From the NCBI GenBank assembly GCA_030595835.1, contig JAUVLG010000015.1, positions 1-43,094 of the forward strand: a stretch of DNA of 43,094 bases, read 5' to 3'. The notes under the pieces are model-generated. The model was not told where the DNA came from, did no database searches, and saw nothing but the letters and a program-made list of their open reading frames with translations. Below, piece after piece: positions 23,388 through 33,718 of this stretch. Position numbers and translations under genes: made by a program. Origin of the DNA: Candidatus Eiseniibacteriota bacterium. Lineage in GTDB: Bacteria > Joyebacterota > Joyebacteria > Joyebacterales > Joyebacteraceae. Numbering within the stretch: the stretch's first letter is position 1; each line of letters opens with the position of its first letter.

Positions 23388-24998
23388 ATGATGACGGGAA
23401 GGCATATGTCCAGAGCTGACGAGAGACTGAGTGCCGGCGCTTCCAGCGTCTCCGGCGTGTCCCGTGGTGCGGGAGCCGCGAGACCGCTCGGTGAGCTTCT
23501 GGCGCCGCTCGGTCTGCGTTTGAGCGGCGACGAAGCCGCTCTCGCCATCAGCTCCGTTGAGTACGACTCGCGCAGGGTGGAGGACGGTTCGCTCTTCGTA
23601 GCGGTTCGCGGTCTCACGACGGACGGACATCTCCATGTCGCCGAGGCGGCCCGTCGCGGAGCCGTCGCCGCGCTTGTCGAGGAGTTGACCGGCGCCGGGG
23701 AGATCACGGAGATCACCACGCGCGACACGCGGTCCGCACTCGGAGCCGTCGCGCACGAGTTCTACGGCCGTCCCTCTGAGAAGCTCCAGACGCACGCCAT
23801 CACCGGCACCAACGGCAAGACCACGACGTCGTATCTCCTCGATTCCATCCTGAGGGAGACGGGTCTTGCGACCGGTGTCGTCGGGACTCTGGGCTACAGG
23901 GTGGGTGACCGCGTCATAGAGGGCGGCATGACCAGCCCGGAGTCTCTCGATCTCGCGAGGCTTCTGTCCCTGATGGTGGACGAGGGCGTGGGGGCGGTGA
24001 CTATGGAGGTCAGCTCGCACGCACTGACGCTCAAGCGAACCGCCGGCGCGCGGTTCGACACCGCGGCCTTCACGAACCTCTCCAGAGACCACCTCGACTT
24101 CCACGGAACCCTCGCCGAGTATGCGGCGGCCAAGAAACTTCTCTTCGGGCAGCTCGCGGGCGCCGGGGGGAAGCAGGGGGCCACCGCGGTCATCAACACG
24201 GATGACGAGTACGGGAAGGAGCTTGCAGCCTACGTGAAGTCCACCGGTAGTCTCCGGCTCGTCACCTACGGCCGCTCCGGCGCCGATGTCACCGTGCGTG
24301 ACGCTTCCAGCACACCGGCCGGAACGAGGGCCACGTTCGATACACCGTCCGGGAGCTTCAGCACCGACCTGAAACTGATCTCCGAGTTCAACGTGATGAA
24401 CGCGCTCGCGGCCACCGCGATCGCATGCTCACAGGGCGTCCCGCTCGAGACGATAGGTGCGGGGCTCGCGCGTGTGGAGTGCGTCGAGGGCAGGCTTGAG
24501 ACCGTCGATGCAGGCCAGGACTTCACGATCGTCGTTGACTACGCGCACACGCCCGATGCGCTCGAAAAGACGATAGCCGCCGTCGGACAGCTGGTGACGG
24601 GCAGGATCATCACCGTCTTCGGGTGCGGAGGCGACCGCGACAGGGGAAAGCGTCCGATCATGGGCGAGATCGCCACGATGGGTTCCGACAGCGTCGTTGT
24701 GACGTCGGACAACCCGCGGACGGAGGACCCGGCGGCCATCATCGCTGAGATAGTAGCGGGGATCGAGTCGGGACGCGGGACCGCCGGGCTGGCGGTCATC
24801 GAGGACCGGGGCGAGGCCATCGCCCACGCTATCGGGACTGCCGGAACCGGAGACCTTGTTCTGATAGCGGGCAAGGGGCACGAGGACTACCAGATAGTGG
24901 GAACAACCAAGTCCCATTTCGATGACCGCGAGGCGGCCCGAGCGGCCGTCGTCGGGGAATCAGACAGAGGAACCGATGGAGAGGGTGCGATTGACTGA
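23388..24998 (+). CDS. murE: UDP-N-acetylmuramoyl-L-alanyl-D-glutamate ligase MurE (meso-DAP type motif)
   Basis: TGTNGKTTTSYLLDSILRETG; GCGGDRDRGKRPIM; DNPRTEDP; GKGHEDYQ. Confidence 0.95.
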   Translation: MMTGRHMSRADERLSAGASSVSGVSRGAGAARPLGELLAPLGLRLSGDEAALAISSVEYDSRRVEDGSLFVAVRGLTTDGHLHVAEAARRGAVAALVEELTGAGEITEITTRDTRSALGAVAHEFYGRPSEKLQTHAITGTNGKTTTSYLLDSILRETGLATGVVGTLGYRVGDRVIEGGMTSPESLDLARLLSLMVDEGVGAVTMEVSSHALTLKRTAGARFDTAAFTNLSRDHLDFHGTLAEYAAAKKLLFGQLAGAGGKQGATAVINTDDEYGKELAAYVKSTGSLRLVTYGRSGADVTVRDASSTPAGTRATFDTPSGSFSTDLKLISEFNVMNALAATAIACSQGVPLETIGAGLARVECVEGRLETVDAGQDFTIVVDYAHTPDALEKTIAAVGQLVTGRIITVFGCGGDRDRGKRPIMGEIATMGSDSVVVTSDNPRTEDPAAIIAEIVAGIESGRGTAGLAVIEDRGEAIAHAIGTAGTGDLVLIAGKGHEDYQIVGTTKSHFDDREAARAAVVGESDRGTDGEGAID

Positions 24999-26373
24999 CA
25001 TGGCGCAGGCGTTGAACATCCAGGCGGATGGAGCGGCCGGGGTCGAGGTGGTCGGCGTTTCGACCGACTCGAGAACGGTGCGACCCGGCGACCTCTTCTT
25101 CGCGATACGCGGTGACAACTTCGACGGACATGAGTACGTGGAAGACGCGTTCGCGAAGGGCGCCTGCGCGGCGGTGGTGTCGGAAGCGCGCGTGTCGAAG
25201 GGCGGTTCGGGCGACGGGCCGCGTCTGTTCGTTGCCGACACGGTGGACGCGCTGCTCCGGCTGTCCGGTTGGTACCGGGAGCGGTTCGAGGTGCCAGTCG
25301 TGGCCATAACGGGCAGCAATGGCAAGACGACGACGAAGGACATGGCCGCGTCTGTTCTCTCGAGGCATTACCGGACCGCGAAGACGCGGGGCAACTACAA
25401 CAATCACATCGGCGTGCCGATGACTCTCTTCGAGCTCACGAGCGAGCACGAGGCCGCCGTCGTCGAGATGGGTATGAACCACGTGGGCGAGATCGCGAGA
25501 CTCGCGGAGGCAGCCAGGCCCTCGGTTGGCGTCATCACGAACGTCGCCGAGGCTCACATGGAGACGATGCGCGACATCGATACGATCGCGTCTGCCAAGG
25601 CGGAACTTCTGGAAGCGCTTCCACCGGAGGGAACGGCGATTCTCAACTGGGACGACGAGCGGGTCAAGGCGCTCCGGGTACGCTGTCCCTCCAGCGTCAT
25701 CACGTTCGGGCTCTCACCGGACGCGGACGTCCGTGGCACGGACGTCGAGGCCTGCGCATCCGGCGTGAGTTTCGAGTTGGCCGACGGGGGCCGCGTCGAG
25801 CTGCCGGTCCCGGGCCGCCACAACGTAATGAACGCCCTGGCGGCGATAGCCGTGGGCAGGGCGATGGGAGTGTCCGACGAGGACGCAATCGCGGGCCTCG
25901 TGGAGTTCGAGATGAGCCCGATGCGGATGAGCACAGCAAGGGTCGGGACGTGGACCGTCATCAACGACGCCTACAACTGCAATCCGGGGTCGCTGGCGGT
26001 GGCGCTCGAGGTTCTCGTGGATGTGGCGGGAGAGGGAACGTCCGCTGCCGCGATAGGGGACATGCTCGAACTAGGGTCGATCAGTACACGAGCTCACCGT
26101 GAGGCCGGCGCGCGCGCCTCCGAACTGGGAGTCGACTGGCTGTACCTCTTCGGAACCGAGGTGGCGGCGCTCAAGGTCGGCGCGCTCGATGCGGGCATGC
26201 CGGCTTCACGGGTCAGGATCTTCGAAAGCAAAACCGCGCTCGTTGACACACTGAGAAAGGAACTCGACGAGTCTGCGGTTCTATTGGTGAAGGGGTCGCG
26301 CGGAATGCGTATGGAGGAAGTGATTGAGTTGCTGGCAGCGGAGGCGCCCGCCTCCAAGCCGGCCGGAGCTTAG
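24976..26373 (+). CDS. murF: UDP-N-acetylmuramoyl-tripeptide--D-alanyl-D-alanine ligase MurF
   Basis: VEVVGVSTDSRTVRPGDLFFAIRGDNFDGHEYVEDAFAKGA; GSNGKTTTKDM; INDAYNCNPGSL; GDMLELG. Start ATG 24976. Confidence 0.95.
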   Translation: MERVRLTDMAQALNIQADGAAGVEVVGVSTDSRTVRPGDLFFAIRGDNFDGHEYVEDAFAKGACAAVVSEARVSKGGSGDGPRLFVADTVDALLRLSGWYRERFEVPVVAITGSNGKTTTKDMAASVLSRHYRTAKTRGNYNNHIGVPMTLFELTSEHEAAVVEMGMNHVGEIARLAEAARPSVGVITNVAEAHMETMRDIDTIASAKAELLEALPPEGTAILNWDDERVKALRVRCPSSVITFGLSPDADVRGTDVEACASGVSFELADGGRVELPVPGRHNVMNALAAIAVGRAMGVSDEDAIAGLVEFEMSPMRMSTARVGTWTVINDAYNCNPGSLAVALEVLVDVAGEGTSAAAIGDMLELGSISTRAHREAGARASELGVDWLYLFGTEVAALKVGALDAGMPASRVRIFESKTALVDTLRKELDESAVLLVKGSRGMRMEEVIELLAAEAPASKPAGA

Positions 26374-26395
26374 GCTCCCCATCGGAAGGGCTGTC

Positions 26396-27478
26396 ATGTT
26401 TTACCATCTCCTATACCCCCTAAGGGACCTCGTTTCTGCCTTCAATATCTTCCGGTATATTACCTTCCGATCGGCGTACGCGGCGGTGACAGCCCTGCTC
26501 ATAAGCTTCCTCCTCGGCCCCCTCTTCATTCGCATGCTCAAGAGGCGCCAGCTCACGGAAGGCGTCAGAGAATACACGCCGGAGTCACACGCGGCCAAGG
26601 CCGGGACCCCGACGATGGGCGGCCTGCTCATCCTCGTGGCGACACTGGTCCCGACGCTTCTCTGGGCACGTCTCGACAACGATTTCGTCTGGCTGATGGT
26701 CTTCGCAACCCTCTGGCTCGGCGCCGTTGGGTTCGCCGACGATTACCTCAAGGTTGTCAAGAAGCGAAGGAAGGGCCTCGTGGCCCGCTACAAGCTGGCC
26801 GGACAACTGGGTCTTGGGCTCATCATAGGGCTCTACGTCTACCATACGCACCTGAACGGCCTCTCCACGGACATCGAGGTGCCCTTCTTCAAGGACGCCG
26901 TCATCTCGCTCGGCGCCGCCTATGTGCTCTTCGTGATGGTGGTCATCACCGCGAGCTCGAATGCGGTCAACCTCACCGACGGTCTCGACGGGCTCGCGAT
27001 AGGGTTGATCATCTTCTGCGCGCTGGCCTTCGCGGCCATGAGCTACGTGACCGGACACGTCAGGTTCAGCGACTACCTCAATATCCCGTACATCGCGGGC
27101 ACGGGTGAGCTGACGGTCTTCTGCTCCGCTCTGATCGGGGCGGGGTTGGGGTTCCTCTGGTTCAACTCGCACCCGGCGGATGTCTTCATGGGCGACACGG
27201 GGTCGCTCGCGGTCGGGGGCGCACTGGGGACGCTCGCGATCCTCATCAGGAAAGAGATATGGCTGATCATCGTCGGTGGCGTCTTTGTGCTCATCGCCGC
27301 CTCCGTGATCATCCAGATAGCGTCGTTCAAACTCCGGGGCAAGCGCGTGTTCCTAATGGCGCCGCTTCACCATCACTTCCAGAAGAAGGGGTGGCCGGAG
27401 AGCAAGGTGGTCATCCGCTTCTGGATCGTCGGAGCGCTCTTCACACTGGTCGCGCTCTCGACGCTCAAACTTCAGTGA
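26396..27478 (+). CDS. mraY: Phospho-N-acetylmuramoyl-pentapeptide-transferase MraY
   Basis: MFYHLLYPLRDLVSAFNIFRYITFRSAYAAVTALL; KAGTPTMGGLLIL; NAVNLTDGLDGLA; HPADVFMGDTGSLAVGG; APLHHHFQKKGWPESKVVIRFWI. Confidence 0.97.
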   Translation: MFYHLLYPLRDLVSAFNIFRYITFRSAYAAVTALLISFLLGPLFIRMLKRRQLTEGVREYTPESHAAKAGTPTMGGLLILVATLVPTLLWARLDNDFVWLMVFATLWLGAVGFADDYLKVVKKRRKGLVARYKLAGQLGLGLIIGLYVYHTHLNGLSTDIEVPFFKDAVISLGAAYVLFVMVVITASSNAVNLTDGLDGLAIGLIIFCALAFAAMSYVTGHVRFSDYLNIPYIAGTGELTVFCSALIGAGLGFLWFNSHPADVFMGDTGSLAVGGALGTLAILIRKEIWLIIVGGVFVLIAASVIIQIASFKLRGKRVFLMAPLHHHFQKKGWPESKVVIRFWIVGALFTLVALSTLKLQ

Positions 27479-27548
27479 CAGGTGGGTCTCATGAAGACCG
27501 GATGGGCGGACGAGAAGCAGCGGAAACCGAACACGAAGGGAAGGGCAC

Positions 27549-28952
27549 TTGGGCGGTCCAGCATCACAGGAACTGCGCTCGCAGAGAGTTCTGGTGGTCG
27601 GACTGGCGCGGAGCGGAGTGGCGGCCGTGGAACTTCTGCTGCGCTCAGGCGCGTCGGTCGTGGCGACAGACCTGCGCAGCGCGGACGAGCTAGGAGTCGA
27701 TTCGCTCGGCTGGTGCGACAGAGGAGTGGAGCTTAGGCTCGGCGACCAGACGGCGGACATGCTTACCGGCATAGATCTGGTCGTCCTCAGTCCCGGCGTT
27801 CCGTTGGATTCGCCGCTTCCGAGGGCTGCGCGGGATCGCAACGTTCGAACAATAGGAGAGCTCGAGCTCGCATACGGGGCATCGAGTGGAAGGTGGCTGG
27901 CGGTGACCGGAACGAACGGCAAGACGACGACAACGGCCCTTCTCGGGGAGCTTGTGAAGACGACGGGCAGGACCGTTGCCGTTGCCGGGAACATAGGGGT
28001 CGCCCTCTCGGGTGAGGTGGAGGCCGTGCCGGCGGACGGGTTTGTCGTGGCCGAGGTCTCGAGCTTCCAACTGGACACGATCGAGAGTTTCGAGCCCTAC
28101 GTAGGAGTTCTTCTGAACATAACCGAGGACCACCTCGACAGGTATGAGTCGTTCAGCGCCTACGGGAGATCGAAGGCGCGCGTGTTCGAGAATCAGAGCG
28201 CTTCGGATTTCGCCGTACTCAACTTCGACGATCCGCGCGTGGCGGCGCTCGAGGCCGACCTGGCTGCCACGGTCATCCCCGTGAGTGCCGAACGCGAGGT
28301 CAGACACGGCGTCTTCCTGCGTGGCGACACGATCGTCTCACAGGTGGGTGGCAAAGAGCGGGAGATCGTCGCTGCCGGCGACGTGGGAATTCCTGGGCCT
28401 CACAATCTCTCCAACGCGCTGGCGGCAACGGCCGCCGCCGTCGCGGTCGGCGTAGCACCTGCAGACGTGGCGCGCGTACTCACAGGTTTCAGGTCTCTTG
28501 AGCATCGGCTCGAGGAAGTGGGCGAGATCGACGGTGCGCTTTACGTCAACGACTCGAAGGCCACGAATGTCGACTCCGTGAGCTTCGCGCTCCGGAGCTT
28601 CGACGCCCCGATCGTTCTCATAGCCGGCGGGAAGGACAAGGGCACGGACTATTCGTCGCTCCGCGGGCTCCTGGTCGAGCGGGTCAGGCGCCTCGTTCTG
28701 ATAGGAGAGGCGGCCGAGAAGATGGAGCGGACCTTCGAGGGCGCGGTGCCCGTCGAACGCGCCGCGTCGCTTGGCGAGGCCGTGCGGGCCGCGCACAGAG
28801 CGGCGGCGCCGGGCGACGTGGTACTTCTGTCGCCGGCATGCGCGAGCTTCGACATGTTCGACGATTTCGAGGACCGGGGACGGCAATTCAAGGATCTTGT
28901 CGCGGCGCTGGATCGGCGGGAGCGCGGGTCCGCCGGGGGAGGTGGGCAGTGA
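27549..28952 (+). CDS. murD: UDP-N-acetylmuramoylalanine--D-glutamate ligase MurD
   Basis: VLVVGLARSGVAAVELLLRSGASVVATDLR; TGTNGKTTTTALLGELV; LNITEDHLDRY; YVNDSKATNVDSV; LLSPACASFDMFDDFEDRG. Confidence 0.96.
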   Translation: MGGPASQELRSQRVLVVGLARSGVAAVELLLRSGASVVATDLRSADELGVDSLGWCDRGVELRLGDQTADMLTGIDLVVLSPGVPLDSPLPRAARDRNVRTIGELELAYGASSGRWLAVTGTNGKTTTTALLGELVKTTGRTVAVAGNIGVALSGEVEAVPADGFVVAEVSSFQLDTIESFEPYVGVLLNITEDHLDRYESFSAYGRSKARVFENQSASDFAVLNFDDPRVAALEADLAATVIPVSAEREVRHGVFLRGDTIVSQVGGKEREIVAAGDVGIPGPHNLSNALAATAAAVAVGVAPADVARVLTGFRSLEHRLEEVGEIDGALYVNDSKATNVDSVSFALRSFDAPIVLIAGGKDKGTDYSSLRGLLVERVRRLVLIGEAAEKMERTFEGAVPVERAASLGEAVRAAHRAAAPGDVVLLSPACASFDMFDDFEDRGRQFKDLVAALDRRERGSAGGGGQ

Positions 28953-30121
28953 GAGGGAACCTACGCTGCGATTGGGCGCTGGTCTGGACGACGCTGCTTC
29001 TGATCCTCGTCGGGATGCTCACGGTCTACACGGCGAGCGTCCATGTCGCCGAGCACAGCTTCGGCGGCAGCTACGTCTTCCTGAAGAAGAACGCGGTCCG
29101 CGCCCTGTTTGGATTGGCCGCAATGGCGTTCGCGTACGCCTTCGACTACAGGTCCTACCGCAAGCATGCGAAGAAGGCGATTCTGCTGGTCATAGTGCTT
29201 CTGGTGGCGACGCTGCTCTTCGGGCGGACCGTGCGCGGCATGCGCGGTTTCCTCCTGATGTTCCAGCCCAGCGAGGTGGCGAAGCTCGTTCTCGTCATCT
29301 ATCTGGCCGATGTGCTCGCGCGCAGGAAGGACGAACTCGGGAGCTTCGTCCACGGGCTTCTTCCCAGGCTGGGGCTCGTGGGAGGCGTGGTCGGGCTGAT
29401 ACTACTTCAGCCCGACTTCGGGAGCGCGATCGCGGTCGTGATCCTCTCTCTCGTGTTGTTGTTTCTCGGGGGCGCCAAGCTGTCGCACATCGGCGCTCTG
29501 GGCGCGGCCGCAGTCCCGGGTGTTGTCCTCGCGGTGAAGTACGTGCCTCACATCGCGAAGAGATGGTCCGTCTGGTGCTCTACCTACGACCTTTCGCTTA
29601 CGGGAGTCGACACCCAGGGCGCCGGATACCAGATCTTCCAGTCGCTCGTGGCGCTCGGGTCCGGCGGTCTGTGGGGGAGGGGAATAGGGGGAAGCTATCA
29701 GCGCGCGTTCATCCCGGATCCTTACACCGATTTCGCCTTCTCCATCTGGGGTGAGGAGGTCGGGTTCTTAGGTACGTTCGGGCTCGTGTGCGTGCTCGCC
29801 TTCTTCCTGTTGCGTGGGCTTCGGATAGCGAAGCGGGCGCCGGACCGCTACGGCCAGATCCTCGCGGCCGGACTGACGGCGATGGTGACCGTCTACGCCG
29901 CCATCAACATCGGGGTGGCGACCGCGCTCATCCCGACGACGGGGTTGCCGCTTCCGTTCATCAGTTACGGTGGTTCGTCGCTCATCATCAACATGGTCGC
30001 GGTGGGCATTCTCTTGAATCTGTCCAGGCGCCCCGCGCCGATGAGAGCCACGCGGGTAATGCCTTCAGAGTTGGCCGGACGATGGGAAACTGTGAAAGCC
30101 TGCAAAGGGAAGAGGTCGTGA
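28949..30121 (+). CDS. ftsW: Lipid II-linked glycan polymerase/division protein FtsW (SEDS family)
   Basis: MFQPSEVAKLVLVIYLADVL; LLQPDFGSAIAVV; YQIFQSLVALGSGGLWGRGIGGS; LPLPFISYGGSSLI; GTGA overlap with murD. Confidence 0.95.
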   Translation: MRGNLRCDWALVWTTLLLILVGMLTVYTASVHVAEHSFGGSYVFLKKNAVRALFGLAAMAFAYAFDYRSYRKHAKKAILLVIVLLVATLLFGRTVRGMRGFLLMFQPSEVAKLVLVIYLADVLARRKDELGSFVHGLLPRLGLVGGVVGLILLQPDFGSAIAVVILSLVLLFLGGAKLSHIGALGAAAVPGVVLAVKYVPHIAKRWSVWCSTYDLSLTGVDTQGAGYQIFQSLVALGSGGLWGRGIGGSYQRAFIPDPYTDFAFSIWGEEVGFLGTFGLVCVLAFFLLRGLRIAKRAPDRYGQILAAGLTAMVTVYAAINIGVATALIPTTGLPLPFISYGGSSLIINMVAVGILLNLSRRPAPMRATRVMPSELAGRWETVKACKGKRS

Positions 30122-31293
30122 GAGTGATGATAGCCGGAGGCGGCACGGGGGGGCACATCAGCCCAGGCATAGCCATCGCCGATGCGCTGGAGCGCTCGGC
30201 CCCGGGTATTGAGGTGTTCTTCATGGGGCGGAGAAACTCCATAGAGGAGCGGCTCGTCGGCCGCACGGGGCGTGAGTTCGTGGCCGTACCGTCCATGGGA
30301 CTCAGGCGTAGTATCGACATCAGAAACGTCGCGATGCCGTTCGTGGTGGTCGCCGGATTCGCTCGCGCGTTGGGTGTTCTCGCGGCGAGGCGTCCCGCGG
30401 CGGCGGTCGGCACCGGTGGTTTCGTCAGCATGCCGCCCGTCCTCGCGGCTCGGGCTCTACGGATACCCGTGGTTCTCCAGGAGCAGAACTCCTATCCAGG
30501 GCTCGCGACGCGCGTGCTCTCGCGGTCGGCCTCTTCTGTTCACACGAGCTTCGAGGAGACGGCGGCGCACCTGCCGTGCGCGAGAGAGGTGGTGCTGTCC
30601 GGCAACCCCGTGAGGAGCGAGTTCGAGGTCACTGACCGCGCGGAGTCAAGGATCAGACTCGGCCTCGATCCGGAGGGTGCCGTGGTTCTGCTCGTCGGCG
30701 GCAGCGGAGGCGCGCGGCGGATCAACGACGCCGTGGCGAGCGCGGCCGGAAGAATCGCAGGGATGGGTGTCCAGCTCGTGGTTCAGACGGGCACCGCTGA
30801 CGTTGACAAGGTGAGAGCGGCCGTGGCCGAGGCTGGTGTGAGGGCGATCGTGGAGCCCTTCTTCGACGATATGGCCACCGCCTACGCGGCGAGCGACCTG
30901 GTCGTATCGCGGTCGGGCGCGACGGCCATTGCTGAGATCGAGATAGTAGGAAGGCCCTCGCTTCTCGTCCCGTACCCGTACGCGACCGAGGGTCACCAGA
31001 TGAAGAACGCGCGCGCCGTGGAGAAGGAAGGCGCCGCGGTGGTCGTACCCGATGACGAACTGAGCGGCGAGAGACTCGCCGATGAGATCTCGGAGTTGTT
31101 GAAAGATTCGGCGCGGTTGGCACTCATGGCCCAGAGGGCCAGGGCGCTCGCGCGGCCCGACGCGGCTGAGCGGGTTGCAGAGACTGTCCTGGCCCTCACT
31201 CGACGGGGGAGCGCCACGGAAGCGCCCGGTCGTGGCAGTGACGTCGGCGGCGGCGCCGGTGAGGACGCGACAGACGAGGGAGACGAGCGGTGA
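30118..31293 (+). CDS. murG: UDP-GlcNAc:undecaprenyl-PP-MurNAc-pentapeptide GlcNAc transferase MurG
   Basis: VRVMIAGGGTGGHISPGIAIADAL; VLQEQNSYPGLATRVLSRSA; SRSGATAIAEIEIVGRPSLLVPYPYATEGHQMKNARAVEKEGAA; GTGA overlap. Start GTG 30118. Confidence 0.96.
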   Translation: MRVMIAGGGTGGHISPGIAIADALERSAPGIEVFFMGRRNSIEERLVGRTGREFVAVPSMGLRRSIDIRNVAMPFVVVAGFARALGVLAARRPAAAVGTGGFVSMPPVLAARALRIPVVLQEQNSYPGLATRVLSRSASSVHTSFEETAAHLPCAREVVLSGNPVRSEFEVTDRAESRIRLGLDPEGAVVLLVGGSGGARRINDAVASAAGRIAGMGVQLVVQTGTADVDKVRAAVAEAGVRAIVEPFFDDMATAYAASDLVVSRSGATAIAEIEIVGRPSLLVPYPYATEGHQMKNARAVEKEGAAVVVPDDELSGERLADEISELLKDSARLALMAQRARALARPDAAERVAETVLALTRRGSATEAPGRGSDVGGGAGEDATDEGDER

Positions 31294-32687
31294 CGATGTT
31301 TGGACGTGTGAAGCACGCGCACTTCATTGGGATAGGTGGAGCCGGGATGAGCGGCATCGCCGAGGTCCTCCTCAACTTGCACTACGTCGTGTCGGGTTCC
31401 GACCTCAAGCGCAGCGAAACGACCGACCGGCTGATCTCGCTTGGCGCCCGCGTCAGCTACGGCCACGACGCCGCCAACATCAAGGGCGCGGACGTTGTCG
31501 TCGTGTCGACGGCGGTGTTGCAGGACAACCCGGAGATACTGGCGGCGCGCGAACAACTCGTTCCGGTCATTCCCAGGGTGGAGATGCTGGCCGAACTCAT
31601 GCGGATGAAGTTCTCGGTCGCCGTCGGAGGGACGCACGGCAAGACGACGACGACGTCGCTCATCTCCGCCGTGCTGTCGACTGGAGGGCTCGACCCGACG
31701 GTCGTCGTCGGCGGGAAGATAAGCTCGCTGGGGACGGGGGGCCGGCTGGGCGCCAGCGAGTACATGGTCGCCGAGGCGGACGAGAGCGACGGGTCGTTCC
31801 TGAAGCTCTCGCCGACACTGGCGGTCGTCACCACGGTTGATGAGGAGCACCTCGACTACTACGAGGGGTTGGATGAGATAAAGAGCGCGTTCATTCGATT
31901 CGCCAACAGTGTGCCGTTCTACGGCTGCTCGATAGTCTGTCTCGACGAGCACAACATCCAGTCGATCATGGGTGACATCGAGCGGCGGGTCATCACCTAC
32001 GGGCTGGCGAGCCAGGCGGACGTGCAGGCGGTTGGCATCGAGGCGTCCGGCGAGCGGACGGCCTTCAGCATTGTCGCGGGAGGTGAGGATCTCGGCCGGC
32101 TGGAGATAACCATGCCGGGGTTGCACAACGTCTACAACTCGGTCGCCGCTGTGGCGGTCGGTCTGGAACTCGGCGTGTCCTTCGAAGACATCGCCGAGGC
32201 CCTCGGGAGCTTCGAGGGGATATCACGGAGGTTCGATGTAAGGGGGGAGGCCAGCAATGTGCTTGTTCTGGATGACTACGGACACCACCCGGTCGAGGTC
32301 AGAACGACGCTCTCAGCAGCAGCGTCCCGCTGGAATCGCAGACTCGTCGTCCTGTTCCAGCCCCACAGATATACGCGCACGCAGAAGCTGCTTGAGGAGT
32401 TCGGACGGAGCTTCTACGACGCAACCGTCCTCCTCGTAGCCGGCATCTACGCCGCGAGCGAGGAGCCGATTCCCGGAGTGAGTGGCGCCAGTATCGTCGA
32501 GGCGGTCCGCAGGTACGGCCACCACGACGCGGACTACGTGGAGGAGCTTGACGCGCTCTACGAGCGTGCGATGACCGTGATCCGCCCGGGCGACGTGGTC
32601 GTGACGCTCGGCGCGGGCGACATCTACAAGGTTGGCGAGCGAATCCTTGCAAGCCTCCGCGAGAGGGAATCCCTGGAGGACGCTTGA
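31290..32687 (+). CDS. murC: UDP-N-acetylmuramate--L-alanine ligase MurC
   Basis: HFIGIGGAGMSGIAEVLLNLHYVVSGSDLKRSETTDRL; GGTHGKTTTTSL; EADESDGSFLKL; DDYGHHPVEVRTTL. Confidence 0.97.
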   Translation: MTMFGRVKHAHFIGIGGAGMSGIAEVLLNLHYVVSGSDLKRSETTDRLISLGARVSYGHDAANIKGADVVVVSTAVLQDNPEILAAREQLVPVIPRVEMLAELMRMKFSVAVGGTHGKTTTTSLISAVLSTGGLDPTVVVGGKISSLGTGGRLGASEYMVAEADESDGSFLKLSPTLAVVTTVDEEHLDYYEGLDEIKSAFIRFANSVPFYGCSIVCLDEHNIQSIMGDIERRVITYGLASQADVQAVGIEASGERTAFSIVAGGEDLGRLEITMPGLHNVYNSVAAVAVGLELGVSFEDIAEALGSFEGISRRFDVRGEASNVLVLDDYGHHPVEVRTTLSAAASRWNRRLVVLFQPHRYTRTQKLLEEFGRSFYDATVLLVAGIYAASEEPIPGVSGASIVEAVRRYGHHDADYVEELDALYERAMTVIRPGDVVVTLGAGDIYKVGERILASLRERESLEDA

Positions 32688-33661
32688 AGGCGCTCGGAGT
32701 CGTGGCACTGGGTTCCCGCATGGGGCGGGGAGCCCGAACGGAGATGGCGGTGGAGACAGACCCGAAGCTACTAGCTGAGCTTGCGAGGATGGTGCCCGGG
32801 CAGGCGCTCGTCGCTGAGCCAATGGCCAGGCACACGTCCTTCGGGTTGGGTGGTCCGGCGGATCTCTTCATTGAGCCGACGGACCCGTCGATGTTCCGTG
32901 AGTGCACCGACTACCTGATCGAGGCAGGCATCCCGGTCACTCTGCTGGGCCGGGGAACGAACGTCCTCGTCAGAAGCGGGGGGATCGACGGAGCCGTGAT
33001 GACGGGGGCCAGGGCCTTCACGGAGCTCATATGCACCGACGCCGGAGTGCGGGCAGGCGGTGGCGTGAGCCTGCCCAGGCTGCTCTCGTTCTGCGCGGAG
33101 AACGGTCTCTCGGGTCTGGAGGGGCTCTCCGGAATCCCGGGCAGCGTGGGAGGTGCGGTGGTCACGAATGCGGGGAGCTTCGGGGTGTCCATCGGTGATT
33201 CGCTGACAGGTGTCACCGTATCGGAGCCGGGTGGGACGGCCTCGTTCATCCCACGCGACGAGATGCGGATCGCCTATCGCAGGATTGGGCTCCCATCCAA
33301 AACTCTCATTGAGGGCGTTGAGCTGGCTCTTGACCCCGGGGAGCCCGCGGACATCAGGGCCGCACAGCAGGAGACGTTCGAGAAGAAGTGGAAGACGCAG
33401 CCAAGCGGGATGAGGTGCGCGGGGTGCGTGTTCATGAACCCCGCGGGTGGCGCCGCGGGGCGGCTCATCGACGAGGCCGGACTCAAGGGTCTGCGCGTAG
33501 GTGGTGCGGTGGTCTCCGACCTGCACGCCAACTTCATTCTGAACGACAGAGGCGCCACCTCGGAAGACGTTGAGGAACTGATCGAGGTTGTGCGTGAGCG
33601 CGTCGCCGATTCGGCGGGGGTCACGCTTGAGCTCGAGATCGAGATAGTCGGCAGGCGGTAG
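32684..33661 (+). CDS. murB: UDP-N-acetylenolpyruvoylglucosamine reductase MurB
   Basis: MARHTSFGLGGPADLFIEP; LLGRGTNVLVRSGGIDGAVM; SGIPGSVGGAVVTNAGSFG; CAGCVFMNPAGGAAGRLIDEAGLKGLRVGGAVVSDLHANFILN. TTG 32684 or ATG 32744 start. Confidence 0.93.
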   Translation: MKALGVVALGSRMGRGARTEMAVETDPKLLAELARMVPGQALVAEPMARHTSFGLGGPADLFIEPTDPSMFRECTDYLIEAGIPVTLLGRGTNVLVRSGGIDGAVMTGARAFTELICTDAGVRAGGGVSLPRLLSFCAENGLSGLEGLSGIPGSVGGAVVTNAGSFGVSIGDSLTGVTVSEPGGTASFIPRDEMRIAYRRIGLPSKTLIEGVELALDPGEPADIRAAQQETFEKKWKTQPSGMRCAGCVFMNPAGGAAGRLIDEAGLKGLRVGGAVVSDLHANFILNDRGATSEDVEELIEVVRERVADSAGVTLELEIEIVGRR

Positions 33662-33718
33662 GGACGATTCCTGCGGGCTCTGGAAGACCGGACATCCACC
33701 GGGATACGAGGATCTGCT

